NCBI RefSeq assembly: GCF_000143415.4
Contig: NW_003314318.1
Span: 918,184-982,183, forward strand
DNA from: Selaginella moellendorffii
Lineage: Eukaryota; Streptophyta; Lycopodiopsida; Selaginellales; Selaginellaceae
Length of the DNA: 64,000 nucleotides
Direction: 5' to 3'
Part shown: piece after piece, positions 10,033 through 21,372 of the stretch
Layout of the letters: each line of letters starts with the position of its first letter
Position numbering within the stretch: position 1 is the first letter of the stretch
The notes under the pieces: generated by a model
The model's input: the letters and a program-made list of their open reading frames with translations, nothing else
Told to the model about the DNA's origin: nothing
Databases searched by the model: none
Program-made: the position numbers and the translations under genes

Positions 10033-12333
10033 ATGGCCTTCAGGGTTGGGGAAAAGGTTTACATTTTGAATGGTGGGAAGAGAGTTGCAAAAGGGACCCT
10101 TGTGTCTATGGATCGGAACTTTGTTATACACTGTCAAAGGCTTGGGGAGGGCAATGCTGCTGTATCAGTAGAGACTGTCTTCGATGGGAATGTGGTCGCT
10201 ATTGAACGAGGAGAGATGGTCGTCGAGGTAAATGTTGTTGTTGCCTTGAAAAATCTTCAGAAGAAAGCAGATGTTGGGGACAGCGCAAGTGCGACGCATG
10301 TTCCCTCCGTGGATCTTAAGAACCGTGCTACATGGATTCAGGCGAAGGTGTTTCTAAACAACCCCGAGGGGGAGGTGGTAGCTGAGGGCTTAGCCACAGT
10401 TGTCGATCCAAGAAATGCGGTTGCTAATCAAGAATTGGGCTGGGATGATATTGGAGTTGCGATTTTAGAGGTTGTTGACACAGAAGAAAACAGTCTGACT
10501 ATTGGAAGCATTGTGCGGTGGAAATTGAGGCACTTAGTGTTTGAGAATGTGAAGGATTCACAATCAAACACCACTACAACTGATGACAGAACATCTCTTC
10601 ATGGGAAAAGAAAGTACACCTTCCTAAAGCGCAGCCAAAGGGATCTGAGCAACGAACCGAAAAGGCAGAAAATGGCAATGGAAGTTCGAATGGTCTCGAC
10701 AGTTGCTTGTTGCAAGAGGAGCTGCTGTCAACATGCTGATTGGGATGCTATTGAAGAGGAGAGAACAAGATACAAGACATTGTCCTGGAAGGCAGCTCGC
10801 AATTTTGTGTATGAGGCATTACGGTCATCTGTTGATGCTTCAGAACATCAGGTGGGGGGCATGGTCTTCCAGAGGGGTTTGGTCTGCATGAAGGCATGGA
10901 GAATCATTTATGGAGTCCCTCGAACCACATTCTAATGAATCAAAACTGAGTTCGAGGAACAAAGGGTTCAACAGGCAGTCCATGGGAACGACGGTACGCA
11001 CAAAACCAGGGGTCATGTTGTATATGGAGAGGCAATCTTCAAGAGGTTTGTCGAGACATGTAGCGAGCAGCAACCACATAAAACCCGCCTCTTGGAAGAT
11101 GGAACACGAGACACCCAACGAGTTCTCCCTTCCATGTATACCAAGGGGGCCATATTGGAAGATGTGAATCGGGAACTCCAGAGTAATGGCTACAGGAAGC
11201 TGAGCCAATCTAGATTTAGTAGATTGTGGAGCAACAGGTTCAGGGATGTGAGTATAGGAAAGTACTCCAGCTTTTCAAAGTGTGACGAGTGCACTGCTAT
11301 CAAAATGGCTTTGTCGAAGAATTCTTGCAGCGCTCAAGAGCGAGAGACGTTGGTTAGAAGGCGGCTCGACCACAACATCGAGCAGAGAAGCTGCAGGACT
11401 GCATATTATCATAACAGGATTCTCTCCATGGAGAGACCTAACTCTTACCTCTGCATCATCCACGACAAAATGGACTAGAAAAAGACGTGCTTACCTCGAC
11501 TCAATCCTGCCCCCAAGGCAATCTCTTCATCCATGCAGCTGCCTGTGTCTCTGTTTGGCATAATCACTCATGGGCATGGTGCCCAGAACTATGGGAACTT
11601 CTTTGTACCTCTATGGGGTGGCGGGGGTGCAAACATGATGATTGCGTCCCTAGCAAAACACTTAAGGTCTCTGCAAAGTGCGCAGACNNNNNNNNNNNNN
11701 NNNNNNNNNNNNNNNNNNNNNNNNNNNNNNNNNNNNNNNNNNNNNNNNNNNNNNNNNNNNNNNNNNNNNNNNNNNNNNNNNNNNNNNCAACCCTTGCATA
11801 AGGCCCTTGTCGATCGAACCCCATACAGGGTTCAGCTGGAGGAGGAGCAAAGGCTTGCAGTATCGCGTGGGGCCCCATGCCATCCCAGTGAATATGTTGG
11901 CCGTCAGATTGTAGGGTTATCACGTGAGGCCTCATGCCATTCCGACGAGGCTGGTCGCCCGGTGAATGCACAGCCTCATCCAAACGAAGCAAAATCTCAA
12001 GGAAGTTCTTGCGGCCGATGTGGCCTTCCACCCCATCTTCTGCTCCAAACAGACAATGCTGGTAGTGAGAACAAAAACATGTACGTCTTCGCGTACTTGG
12101 CGATGCTTGTTGCCAAAGGCATATTTGAAACGGTTACACTTGGCTTTCTTATGGTTGGGCACACTCATGAAGACGTCGATGCCATGTTCAGTCACCTGGC
12201 AGAGTCCCTCCGGCGATCCAATGTCCTCACCCTCCCACAACTCTACGATGAATTCCAAAATTGCATCAAAGGCACTGTTGAAGCTGCACTTCTGACAGAG
12301 GTTCCAGACTTCCAGAAAAGAGATGGGTGCTGA
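10033..12333 (+). pseudogene. transposase-like gene (TNP1/En-Spm-like N-terminus, DDE-like C-terminus) with in-frame stops
   Basis: One reading frame runs from ATG 10033 to TGA 12331, interrupted by TAA-TGA at 10933-10938, TAG at 11476 and a 100-N gap. The N-terminus has two copies of a VYxxxGxxVAxGTL...VxVExVxxG pattern (residues about 7-70 and 100-165), like the plant TNP1/En-Spm transposon domain. Then come CCKRSCC and a helical region. The C-terminal half has IIHDKMD, GHGAQNYGNFF, LLQTDNAGSENKN and FLMVGHTHEDVDAMF, giving Asp, Asp and Glu/Asp in DDE-like order, as in DUF7869-type proteins by my recollection. Palindromes at 11862 and 11919 lie in frame; the first is followed by CCCAG. Upstream TTCTGCACTTTCAG at about 10018 could be an acceptor. 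Function as this element's transposase is inferred. Confidence 0.6.
11688..11787. other. assembly gap (100 N)
   Basis: Exactly 100 N, a placeholder of unknown true size. It removes part of the transposase-like core between the first and second Asp-bearing motifs. Confidence 1.
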
Positions 12334-12767
12334 ATCCAAGGGATCCCAGCATGAGCATATCGGTGGATAATGTTGTGCATGGTTGGATGCGGAAGCAGAG
12401 TGCCACCATCACCTTGCCAGACCATGCAAGAGATGCAGCAAGAGCATTCATAACCCGGGTTCAAGGTGAGATTCATTAATATTCCTTTACTAAGTTTCTA
12501 ATGTATTTTATTTCAAAGTGAACAATCCGAATCTGAATCAGAGGAGGCCTGATATAGTGTGTGAGGTAAAACAAAGATGATGTGACATATGCATTTACCA
12601 ATCACACGTGCATAAATCTAATAATATGGCGTGTGGCCCATATTAATGGCACATAAACCCATATTGTGGGCTTACGTACTTTATGTACCATCATTCCCTT
12701 GCAGCGTGTGTGTTGGTTTCCTTTTATAACACAACGAACTCCATATTTTAGGGTGAAGAGCATTCTC

Positions 12768-13025
12768 ATGGCAAGCACAAAATCTGTAAGTGAGGCAGAA
12801 AAGGAGACGGAGAAGGAGATAGGTGAAGATGTAGAATATATAAGTCTTCCAAACTCCCCATACTATACTCCAGGTGATCATTTTTCTGAACAAACGGCAA
12901 TATTAACAACTATCGAGAATGCCCCAGTAACGTCAGAGACAACAATCCAAAGCAAAACAACTGACCCGGAGAAGGATGATAGTACCGCTGAGAGTACCAA
13001 AAAGGAGGTGTCCACTAGCGCTTAG
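12768..13025 (+). CDS. Ser/Thr/Glu-rich 85-residue ORF, possible last exon of the transposase-like gene
   Basis: ATG at 12768 opens 85 residues rich in Glu, Ser and Thr with no domain. A possible acceptor TATTTTAG lies at 12744-12751, so it could be the terminal exon of the upstream gene rather than a separate one. A palindrome follows directly (13033-13054). Confidence 0.3.
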   Translation: MASTKSVSEAEKETEKEIGEDVEYISLPNSPYYTPGDHFSEQTAILTTIENAPVTSETTIQSKTTDPEKDDSTAESTKKEVSTSA

Positions 13026-13664
13026 GCTTATAATGGCGTGTGCCCTCATGCCATTTACTTGATCACCAAATACCTTTTTCCCTTTGCACTAGTATATCTT
13101 AATACCGGTATGAGAAATAGAATGGCATGTGCCCTCAGGCCTTTTACTAAATCACCTTTGAAAGAAATGCAAGCCTCTATGTCGTAAAAAAAAGGTACTA
13201 GAGAAATTCCTTAATAATATGAATGTTATTTAGTTTCATGAAAATACACTAAGGGTGGTCAAATGAGTTAAATGACTTCTCCAGACTAGCAATGCCTCTT
13301 GCTACACCTTCACAATTAGATTCGTTAGAAAAAGATAACATTGAATAATATCTAAATGTTCTAATCATTAAGTGATATGTCTGGCTAATAGGAATGATGT
13401 TCATCTTGGAAAGCTCACCACATGCTCAATGAACAAACAAATAGTGTGTGCGCGCATGCCATCGCTCTTCTTTAGCTTCAGATTCGGTTTGTTCACCTTG
13501 ACAATGAGATTTATTATACAACCAGATGGACTCAGTCTGGACATAAAGTCACCGCGCTAGTCACCATGCCCCAGATATGTCTAGCCCCTGGACAAAAAAC
13601 ATATAATTTCACGTCATTTTCAAATACTTGAAAATTTGTACCTAATCCCATTTTACTGAATAAA

Positions 13665-13688
13665 TCCCACTTTAACGAAATAGAGCTT
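13665..13688 (-). repeat. right terminal inverted repeat
   Basis: Exact reverse complement of 1113-1136, followed by AAAG as on the left flank. The related TCCCATTTTACT lies just inside it at about 13647. Confidence 0.8.
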
Positions 13689-13928
13689 AAAGGTTGAATC
13701 CTTGGGTCGCCAGTCCAATTCCGGCAGATTGAACTACAGTTTTTCAGGCCTCTCCAAGATTTTTGTGCCGCTTCTTACAAGCATGGATGGAGCATTCTAG
13801 TAGAGAAATTTTTGGAGTGATTTCTCTCTTGCGCCATTCCAGATTTTAGTCGAGCAATCAATATTTTGATAGAGCAATGTGATCCTGGGATAGGGTTTTG
13901 GCCTAATCCACCAACAATCTCACGTCAG

Positions 13929-14288
13929 GTCCAGCTGATCGACATCACAAGGTTCCCAGGCCTCAACACGCAAGGGTCCATTGGGAGTGAATCGTCCCCA
14001 CGTCCATCCCCGATCATCTGAGGTCATCTATTGTCTCCAGGGACGCATCGACGCTGGGTTTGTGACGACTGCCAACAGGCTGTTCGAGAAGGTTTGATAT
14101 CCCGGGGACTTGTTTATCTTTCCTCGAGGGCTGGTCCACTTCCAGCGGATGACCCGGTCAGCGCTCCCGCTATCGTCACTCTTGGGCCTGGTCGCACGGA
14201 TGTGGCTAGGGCTTTTTTCCAGACTCAAGAATCTGATAATCTGAACGAAGTGATTGAAGCAGCTCTCCAAGTTGACGGAAGTGATTGA
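13929..14288 (+). pseudogene. germin-like pseudogene fragment
   Basis: Aligns with the central and C-terminal part of the gene at 395-1048, including the segments encoding PGLNTQG, RSSEVI, GRIDAGFVTTANRLF, GDLFIFPRGLVHFQR and GRTDVARAFFQT. Lesions include TGA at about 14095 (AAG GTT TGA TAT CCC, where the intact gene has AAA GTT TTG TAT CCC), a deletion between PGLNTQG and the box-1 region, a deletion after the second box, and no signal peptide. The element separates it from its intact relative, so the two probably formed a tandem germin pair before insertion. Confidence 0.85.
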
Positions 14289-14446
14289 TAAGCTTCGCAC
14301 CAAGAGTATTTGTTAAAGGTAAGAATTAGATTTATATAAATTACGTTTTTTTAAACTAAATCTAAAAACCCTAAATGGATAAGAGCCCAGGGATGAATCT
14401 ACCTCCCTCTGGGGATAGGTATTAACTGCCAACAACAAATTGATTG

Positions 14447-14448
<2 letters not shown>

Positions 14449-14533
<85 letters not shown>
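14449..14533. repeat. (TA)n microsatellite
   Basis: About 42 uninterrupted TA units. The true length in the genome may differ from the assembly. Confidence 0.98.
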
Positions 14534-14536
<3 letters not shown>

Positions 14537-16550
14537 TATCAAATTTTATCATTAGATAACTTTCTAGAGTAATTATGAAAGAAGCAAATTTGTTGTTTTA
14601 GGAATGCCATGACAGCAAGAGCACTTGATAAATAGATTAGTTAATCCATTTAATTCTGGAAGCAGGCTCTCAACTTTAATTATCTTATTTAAAAGTGACC
14701 CATGGATGATGAGTTGCTGACATTTCTAAAAGGGCACCTACGACCAGTAATAGTCTTTTGCCATCAACAAATTATCGACTGAAACATACTATTCGTTAGG
14801 GATATACTTGAGTTTTCATGTTTTGCACACTTCATTATGGAGGTCATAAGTTGTTGAAGTGTTGTCCTCGTCATTTGAGCGGATAGGAAGTCAAGAGAAG
14901 AAAATTCCAAATAAAATCCTTTATTATTTTCCTTTAATCTTGTTATTGTTTACAGCTAAATACTATAGCTATTGAATTGATGCAGTGGTTTTCAAGGAAC
15001 AAGTTTTTAGATAGCAAATAGAGAAGTGTCATGGATAGTCTGATATAGCAACAAGCTAATAAAGTATTTCTAAATTTTGCTGAGGAGAGTAGGAATGTTT
15101 GGTTTAGTTTTTCCATTGATGGTATCAATCCTTATGGAAATCAGCACTAAGCACAATACATGGGTGGTGATGATTTAGATTCTTAATCTTCCACCATGGC
15201 TTACTACAATAATAATATTTATTAAAGAATGTTTTATATAAAACACTATTTAATATGATAAACATTATAATTCAAGTTTAAAACAACAAAAAATAATGAA
15301 GCTTGATATTTGTTTAACTCCACTTATGAAAAGTGTTGATTGTTGTAAATGTTCGTAGATATACTTATTGAGTAAATCTAGATACTTACCATAAATAATA
15401 TATGAAACCAATATAGGATCAACACATAGGGTATGATAATGAGGGTTATGAAAAGGTATTTTGTATATCTTCTCAAACAAAATAGAAGAAGAAAACTTAG
15501 GTGAAATAAAGTTATGTTTAAGCTTAGGCATCTAAAAAAAAAAGACCCCACCTAGGGAACATCTGTTATTGACAAGCGAGAAGCAGTTAGGAATGATTAC
15601 AAAATCATGTAGTATATAAATTTTTTCTCCTGCTTATAACTATTTATGTAAAGTAAAATTGAGAGAGTGATATATATATATATATCCTTACTTACGTTTT
15701 TAGGGTTCGAGGCTCAATGCTCTTATATTCTCTTCTCATTCTTTTTATCCTATTCTCTTATCTACATTCTTGTCTTTATTTGTTTGTCATTATTTTGCAA
15801 GCAGGGGTAAGAACACGAGTATAGGCAGAAAAAGCTTTATTCACTTTTAGGATAAGTTGTTACTTTTTGGTTTGACAAATAGTTGGGAGAAAATCACTTA
15901 TGAATTCCAAATGTGTCTAATACTAGGAATTACAAGTAAATATCTTTAGTGATTGCAAAAGCCCTGAATTTAGACAACACTGGATGAAGGAGATTTTTTT
16001 GCGATTATAGTGGTTTAGTGCTTAGACAATGCAAGAAAAATAGTTTTTCAACCGTCACTTAAACTATAAAACATGGGATAAGTTTGAAATTGGAGCAATT
16101 TCATGAGAAAAATCCAAAAAAAAAAAAGGAATGGAATTTGTTTGATATAGAAAAGATAATTAACTACTCTAGAATTCTTTCTTTTTGAACAAATTCTCAC
16201 TTGGGCTTTTAGAGGACACATTTTTTAATAATGTGTCACAATTTTTCTAGGCATATACAAGCATGAAAACTAAGCATTTATAACTCTTGTTTTTTACTAC
16301 AACTTGAAAAAAGTTAAAGTCAAACCTTAGTGAAGAATAAATTAGAAAATTAAATCCACTAGCTTTTTTTGGCAGACTCACAAAAAACAGGAGGGTGGGG
16401 AGGATCTGATTGAGTGGGAGCAATAGTGCATAAAAGGGAGCAACAAAATCAAGGATTTCTTTTTAGAAATGGTCACCTTGACTGGCAATTTCTTAATGGT
16501 ATTGTCCCTGTTTCATTTAAAGTGTTTTTAACACGGGGGTCAAAGACTCT
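14534..16550. other. AT-rich stretch without recognisable gene
   Basis: Low-complexity AT-rich DNA with short open frames that show neither domain nor splice logic. A short (TA)n occurs at about 15670. I see no tRNA or transposon core in it. Confidence 0.7.
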
Positions 16551-16585
16551 ATTTAGGGTTCTTCATTTGAGGAGATAGGGTGGCA

Positions 16586-18019
16586 ATGGGATTCGGGCAA
16601 TCTAAAATAACGAGTGGTGGAGGATCTGCACCAGGGATCCCTGACCATGGATCGGGAGGGCAAAGGAAGCTTCCGCTTATGATGGTCAGTGTTGTTATTT
16701 AGAGAGCGAGCTGATTGATGGCTCTCTTGTAGGTGAGCACTTACTATAACAACCATATTTCGGGGAATGGGCCGAATAGGGTTCTGATGGGCCCTTTCGA
16801 AACTGCTGTGGCTCGAAAGAATCCAGAAGGCGAGTTCAAGTATACCGTAAGCATTTCTTTCATTTTTTTCATCTCTTTGATTTTAGTAATTTTTTATTTC
16901 CAGTATGGTTTTGAACTCCTCCACCTTGAAGACGAAGGAGATTTTCTGGTTGCAGTGGTTAACACGGCACGCACAAAAAACTTGGGTAAGTTTGTGTTGT
17001 GATTCTTGTATCTTTGTTTCATCTCTGTTTGTCTCCCAGCGTCTTTGAACCTTTATCTCTGGAATGTTTCTTCGTTCGATAAGCACTGCGTGCGTATTCT
17101 TTCAAACGAAGACCGGCTAACTGAAGCGAGGATTCGGTACCTCATGGAACAGTATGCGTTGCTTTTCCTCCATTTAGACCGATTTGATGAGATTACTCGT
17201 TGCAGCGTCGACGAGCTAGTACCTCCAAGAATTGAGGAGGCACGCATCAAGGCACTGTCACGAAAGGAGAAAGCAAAAGAGGAAAAGGCAAAAGCGGCAA
17301 AAGAGGACCCATTTTACTCATCCTCCGATGAGGAGGAGGAGGAGGAGGAGGAGGATCGATATTGGAATGAGAACATCAAGGTTTGGTTGAGTTGGTTATA
17401 TCACATTTGGGATTCCTTGCTGTGATTACAGCCAGAAGAGTGGCATGTTTGCAACAACACAACTCTCGTGGCCATCGCTGAGCAGCGGATATTTGTTGCT
17501 GGTCCAGGACGCTTCTCAGTTGTTATTGCTGGACCTGCTGGTGCTCGGGTAAAGCCTTACATTCTTACTTGAATCTCAGGGGATCACCCAAATCTTTTTG
17601 TAGGTGCTGTCTGAGGCGGACCCGGAAGCCTTGGATATCCAGATTTTTGAGTATGAGGTACATTTTGTCCTTGTCTTGTTTCTTAGACCAACTTTCTTTG
17701 CATGCAGCACCGGCTTGCACCCAACGAGTTTCTAGTCATGCTTCCTGAGACTTTGCATGTGTCAAAACTTGACACTGTGGCCTGGAACGAATGGGTTCAG
17801 GTTTGTCATGACTGAATACTTCTTGGCAGTGCTAATGACAGTTTGTCATTGCAGAGAGGATATTGGGAAGTGGCAGACAGATTGTGTGAAATGGATGACG
17901 CTAGTGAAAGCTCAGTTCTGGTGCTTCACAAGGAGGAATCTCGAGCTACCAACTCCAATAAGGTGATCAATGGGGAAGCATCATCGACGAGCCTTAGCAA
18001 GTTACAGAGCGGACATTGA
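16586..18019 (+). CDS. uncharacterised conserved-looking protein with acidic linker
   Basis: Eight exons in phase: 16586-16684, 16733-16846, 16904-16985, 17040-17380, 17432-17548, 17604-17657, 17708-17800, 17855-18019, giving about 354 residues. The N-terminus is Gly/Ser-rich and ends before a globular part (YGFELLHLEDEGDFLVAVVN, then LNLYLWNVSS). A helix-rich region with EARIKALSRKEKAKEEKAKA follows, then a Ser-Asp-Glu run of about 14 residues, a second globular segment (TTLVAIAEQRIFVAGPGRF) and a Ser-rich tail. Short introns and clean splice sites support a real gene. I do not recognise the family. The layout, beta-rich domains around a charged linker, hints at a scaffold or trafficking role, but that is a guess. 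Confidence 0.75.
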
Positions 18020-18245
18020 AGTTGCGGGTATTGTAGACCGCGGTATATTCGTTTTTTGAGTACCGAGTATTCGATTTTATCTTTGAACAACTACGGTAGC
18101 TTCAAAGCCCTGACACGTCAGCATGTTTAAGACACGTCATCACGTTTAAGGCAACCCCACTCCTCGTCAACCTCCTGCTGGATGATCGCCTCCATCTCGG
18201 CATCGTAGGCGCATGAGATTGTGGTGGAGGGCGATGAGATGGTAC

Positions 18246-18845
18246 CTAATTAATCCCCCAGCGCTCCCACTCGCGATCGGCAGTCTCCACACACCCGCCG
18301 TAAATCTCCGTCGTGTGCGGGTGCGAGCGACCGTGTTCTTGATGCAGATCACTCTTGCCGGGCTCTTTCTTGATCCCCCTGTCCGTCATGAGCTTCCTCA
18401 CCCGCTTGGCCTCCTCCCACTCCCTGTGAGCTCCGGTTCCCAGCGGATCAAGCTTGTTTTTGATCTTCATGATGATCTCTTCCACGCGCTGCGTCCGCGG
18501 AGCATCGTTCTGAGACTTGCAGCAGCGCCAACCACGTTCACCTGGAGCGGCACCATCCACCCCAATGTCGTTCGCCCCCCTGTACTGATTGAGAGCCAGG
18601 TATCCCTTCGTCGTCGCCTTGTCCTCGATCGCGTCGTAGCACACCCGAGCAAGGATCATACTTCCAAACTTCTCCGCGAACATCCCAATCTTCTCCTGGA
18701 CTAGCCTCTGCGGTTTCTTGGCTTCGTCCACTGTGATGTTCCTGGATTTCTGAGCGACGAGAACGTAAGTGTCCACGTCCGGCGGCGCTGCTTCCTTGGC
18801 CAGGCGCAAGAGCATCGTCGTCCAAGCCTTCATTCTCGAAAGCAT
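18246..18845 (-). pseudogene. chimeric ORF ending in a PPR E-motif-like tail
   Basis: The C-terminal part EWEEAKRVRKLMTDRGIKKE, followed by PGKS and HPHTTEIY, matches the E/E+ region of PLS-type PPR proteins, where KKEPGCSWIE and HPxTxxIY are usual. The Cys-Ser-Trp is replaced and no DYW domain follows; the stop comes 20 residues later. The N-terminal part (NITVDEAKKPQRLV, DKATTKGYLALNQYRG) is not PPR-like and extends open upstream to about 18980 without an ATG. The simplest reading is a PPR remnant fused to an unrecognised sequence; an unrecognised family with a chance match is possible. Confidence 0.4.
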
Positions 18846-19236
18846 TGGATGCTGCCAACTTTTGCGTACATTCTCATCACCGCAAACGTCAGGAACGAGG
18901 GGATTTTTCTCGCCTCCGGTGCAAGCTGCTGCCCAGGCATCCTTGTTGAGGAGTTTTAAGAACGCGTCGATCTTGGGAACATAAACCCTAAACCCTAGGC
19001 TATTCTTCCAGGCTTTAAGTTCAAAGTTTTACTTCCAAATAAGTGGCACTAGGGTCGGATTTTCTTTCGCTTGTGTGGATATAATACAGGTCTCGATTGG
19101 ATCAAACTTCCTGAAAAACAAGAGAACAAGCTTAGGCTTTAAGAAGTTAAGCTATAGTCTTTACCATGATCGAGTAAATCTCTTCAAACTCTTTGGCACG
19201 AGCTATGGAATTCATCGATGGGAACGCCGCAGATGC

Positions 19237-20987
19237 TTACTCGCCGCCTTGCTTCTTCTCTTCTGCATGAAACAAAGCTCGCCAAAGTAGCAAAAGGAAA
19301 ACAGGACGACTTACCTTCGCTCTTGCTGCTCTCCTCGTCGTCAGAGAGGACGGTCTTGTTCCTCTTCTTCTTCGCAAAAGGGAGTGGCTCGTAAAACAAG
19401 TTTGCTTGCCTCCTCCCCCTCCCCTCTGTGATGATATTACCTACATCAATTCCTTCGAGGTCCTTTTGCTTGTCTTTCTTTTTTCTCACGGCCTTGAGCT
19501 CTACAAACAAGGGACACAACTCAGATAAGAGACATGCGTAGTCTTGGATTTGATTTACCTTTCTCCGATGAGTTCCTGTTCAATCCCTCCTTTTGCAAAA
19601 TGCTCTCGAGCTCTTTAATCAGCGAACTCTCCCGCTTTGACTCTGGCACTTGCTTCACCCGTTTGTAAACGGAAGGAGGGATACTGCGAAGAAAACAAAA
19701 AAAAATTATTACCCGTGTTGTTTGAGCAGCACAAACAAATGACTTACTTTATTCCAGAGGCCTTGATCATCTGCTTTAGTTGCTCCACGACCTTACTTAC
19801 AACCGGTTTTGATTCCGGCGGTTTCGCAGCCTTCTTCTGCAATAGATGAATGATCACAGCTGAAGCGAGAGACGAGTAAAAATGTTAACTATACCTTTGG
19901 CGTCTTCTTCGCAGGACTCTCATCACTATCGGCATTGTATTCCTTTGTATCCTCGGCCTCGGTTTCCTCTGGTTTCTTTGCGTGTACTTCATCCTTGCTC
20001 GATTTTGGGTTGCTTGATTTTCGCTCATCCTCGTCCTCGTCCTCGGAATCCTTTACAATTGCTTTCTTCTTTCCTGACTTTCTTTTGCGGGGTTTATCCT
20101 CCTCTGAATCCTCCCTTTCAGATTCATCGGTTTCCTCCAGCTTTTTAACGAGTCTTTTCTTCTTTCTCGACTTTTCCGCGCTTTGTAGCTTTCTTTTCTT
20201 CTCTTCCTTAACTCCTGCGGCTGTCCCTGTCTCCGTCTCCAGCGCTTCCACTTCGGAAGCACTAGGCTCTTCTTCTTTAGTAACATCCGAAGTATTGAGA
20301 ACCTTTTGGAAAAACACAAATTATCAAGCCACATTGAGAAAAGGGTCTTACAAACCTCGTCAAGGAGAGACTTTACGAGTTCCTTTTTTGTGTCAAGAGC
20401 AAAATTTTGTAGACCCAAATCTTCCTCCAAAAGACGTCTAACTCGTTCGAGCTTCATGTTCCTGCAAAGGAGTCACAAGAAGGATAAGAGCAAAGGAAGA
20501 AAACCACGCGAAATAAACGTACCGTGAGTCGGTTTTGAGATAAGAACTCCTTTTAGCGAGAGCATCTCTGATTACAGCTTCGGTGACTTCTGGATCATCA
20601 GCATTCATGATCTGGGATGAGCAAAAAAAAAGAATGACGATCCGTCGAAACAAAAAACGAAAATAAAACTTACGTGATCCACTAGCTCCTTGATCTTCTT
20701 CTTGTGAGGATCTAGCGCAGTGGTTTCCATGCCTAGATCCTCCTCCAGCAGGCGCCGGAAGCTAACCATCGTGAGCGACCTAGATCATCGCTAAACAAAT
20801 GAAAAAGAGGGTTTCCACAGACAAGAGAAGCTTACTCGGCGTGCTCCTTGATGTAAGTCGCGCGGGCAGTGACCGCGCTCTCGACCCGCTGCGTTAGATC
20901 AAGCTCCAGCTCGCCATCCCTTTCTTTCTCGCTTTTCTCGGCCTCCATCGCCGCGGCCGCTGCTTCCGCCATGGCCGCCATAGCCAT
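19237..20987 (-). CDS. CHZ-domain histone chaperone-like protein with DEK_C-like N-terminal repeats
   Basis: Nine exons: 20987-20836, 20779-20674, 20611-20523, 20461-20356, 20302-19895, 19836-19748, 19683-19559, 19500-19315, 19262-19237. They total 429 codons including stop. The N-terminus carries two DEK_C-like helical units ([16 protein letters not shown] and [20 protein letters not shown]). A long acidic and basic low-complexity middle follows, then a CHZ motif, [20 protein letters not shown], as in yeast Chz1 and human HIRIP3, which bind H2A-H2B or H2A.Z-H2B dimers. A nuclear histone chaperone is likely. The start ATG at 20987 is followed at +6 and +15 by others. It is divergent from the LRB gene. 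Confidence 0.85.
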
Positions 20988-21372
20988 AGCTCCTGATTGA
21001 CGGGCTTGACGGGCTTGACGGGCCCTCCTTCCATTTTTTCAAAAGTGGCGGGCTGGGTATATTTTATAGCGCACGGAATATCCAGCCTTCTTTAACAGTA
21101 GCCCAACTTGGACGAGGACGATGGCGCCACGTGTACCGTATGTGGCCCCCGGGCTCTCCCACATTGGTGCTAAGCGCGCTAGGGTTTTAGTTCTTCGTGG
21201 AGCGTTGGGGCGTAGCGGCGATGGCGATGCCGCGCGTGGTGACATGAGAGCTGCATCGGTGATTCCGGCTGTGTAAGTTGCGCTCCTTCTCTTCGGGCAA
21301 TTGCCGAGGAATCGAGCTTCGTCCGGGCGCTGATCTTGCTGGATTGTGGCATCAGATTCTAAGGCTGGATTG
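20988..21372. promoter_or_regulatory. shared divergent promoter region
   Basis: 385 bp separate the start codons of the CHZ-like gene (minus) and the LRB gene (plus), so both promoters must lie here or overlap transcribed leaders. There is a GGGCTTGACGGGCTTGACGG direct repeat at about 21001, a CCACGTGT element at about 21128 and a TATATTTTATAG at about 21057. No binding site was verified. Confidence 0.55.

Larger units (their letters stand above)
1498..13462. repeat. dispersed 22-nt palindrome family, about 27 copies
   Basis: Core consensus GGCRTGNGGNCNCAYGCC flanked by AT on both sides. Copies: 1498, 2575, 2650, 3865, 4055, 4197, 5669, 6946, 7006, 7083, 7865, 8000, 8158, 8237, 9088, 9158, 9761, 9859, 9929, 11862, 11919, 12626, 13033, 13122 and 13441 (start positions, each about 22 nt), plus weaker ones near 1212 and 9734. 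The copy at 2650-2671 is a perfect palindrome. The R/Y positions are the two symmetric CpGs; nearly all variation is CG to CA or TG, as expected from deamination of methylated C. None was seen outside the inverted-repeat-bounded segment. Seven copies lie in introns of the minus-strand gene, two are in frame in its exons and two lie in the transposase-like gene. Confidence 0.85.
1113..13688. mobile_element. 12.6-kb DNA transposon-like insertion with terminal inverted repeats and internal palindromes
   Basis: The two ends are exact inverted copies of a 24-nt sequence starting AAGCTCTATTTCG (1113-1136 and 13665-13688). AAAG stands immediately outside both ends (1109-1112 and 13689-13692), a candidate target-site duplication. 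Inside are a minus-strand multi-domain gene, a plus-strand gene with a TNP1/En-Spm-like N-terminal region and a DDE-like C-terminal region, and about 27 copies of one 22-nt palindrome. The right-end flank is germin pseudogene territory. Both genes carry premature stops and there is a 100-N gap, so this copy is probably decayed. Superfamily assignment is open: a 4-bp duplication is not typical of CACTA (2-3 bp) or hAT (8 bp). Confidence 0.72.

Noticed and set aside
1498-13462. Palindromes as a CRISPR-like array
   Set aside because: Spacing is irregular (tens to thousands of bp), spacers are coding or unrelated, and this is eukaryotic DNA with introns.
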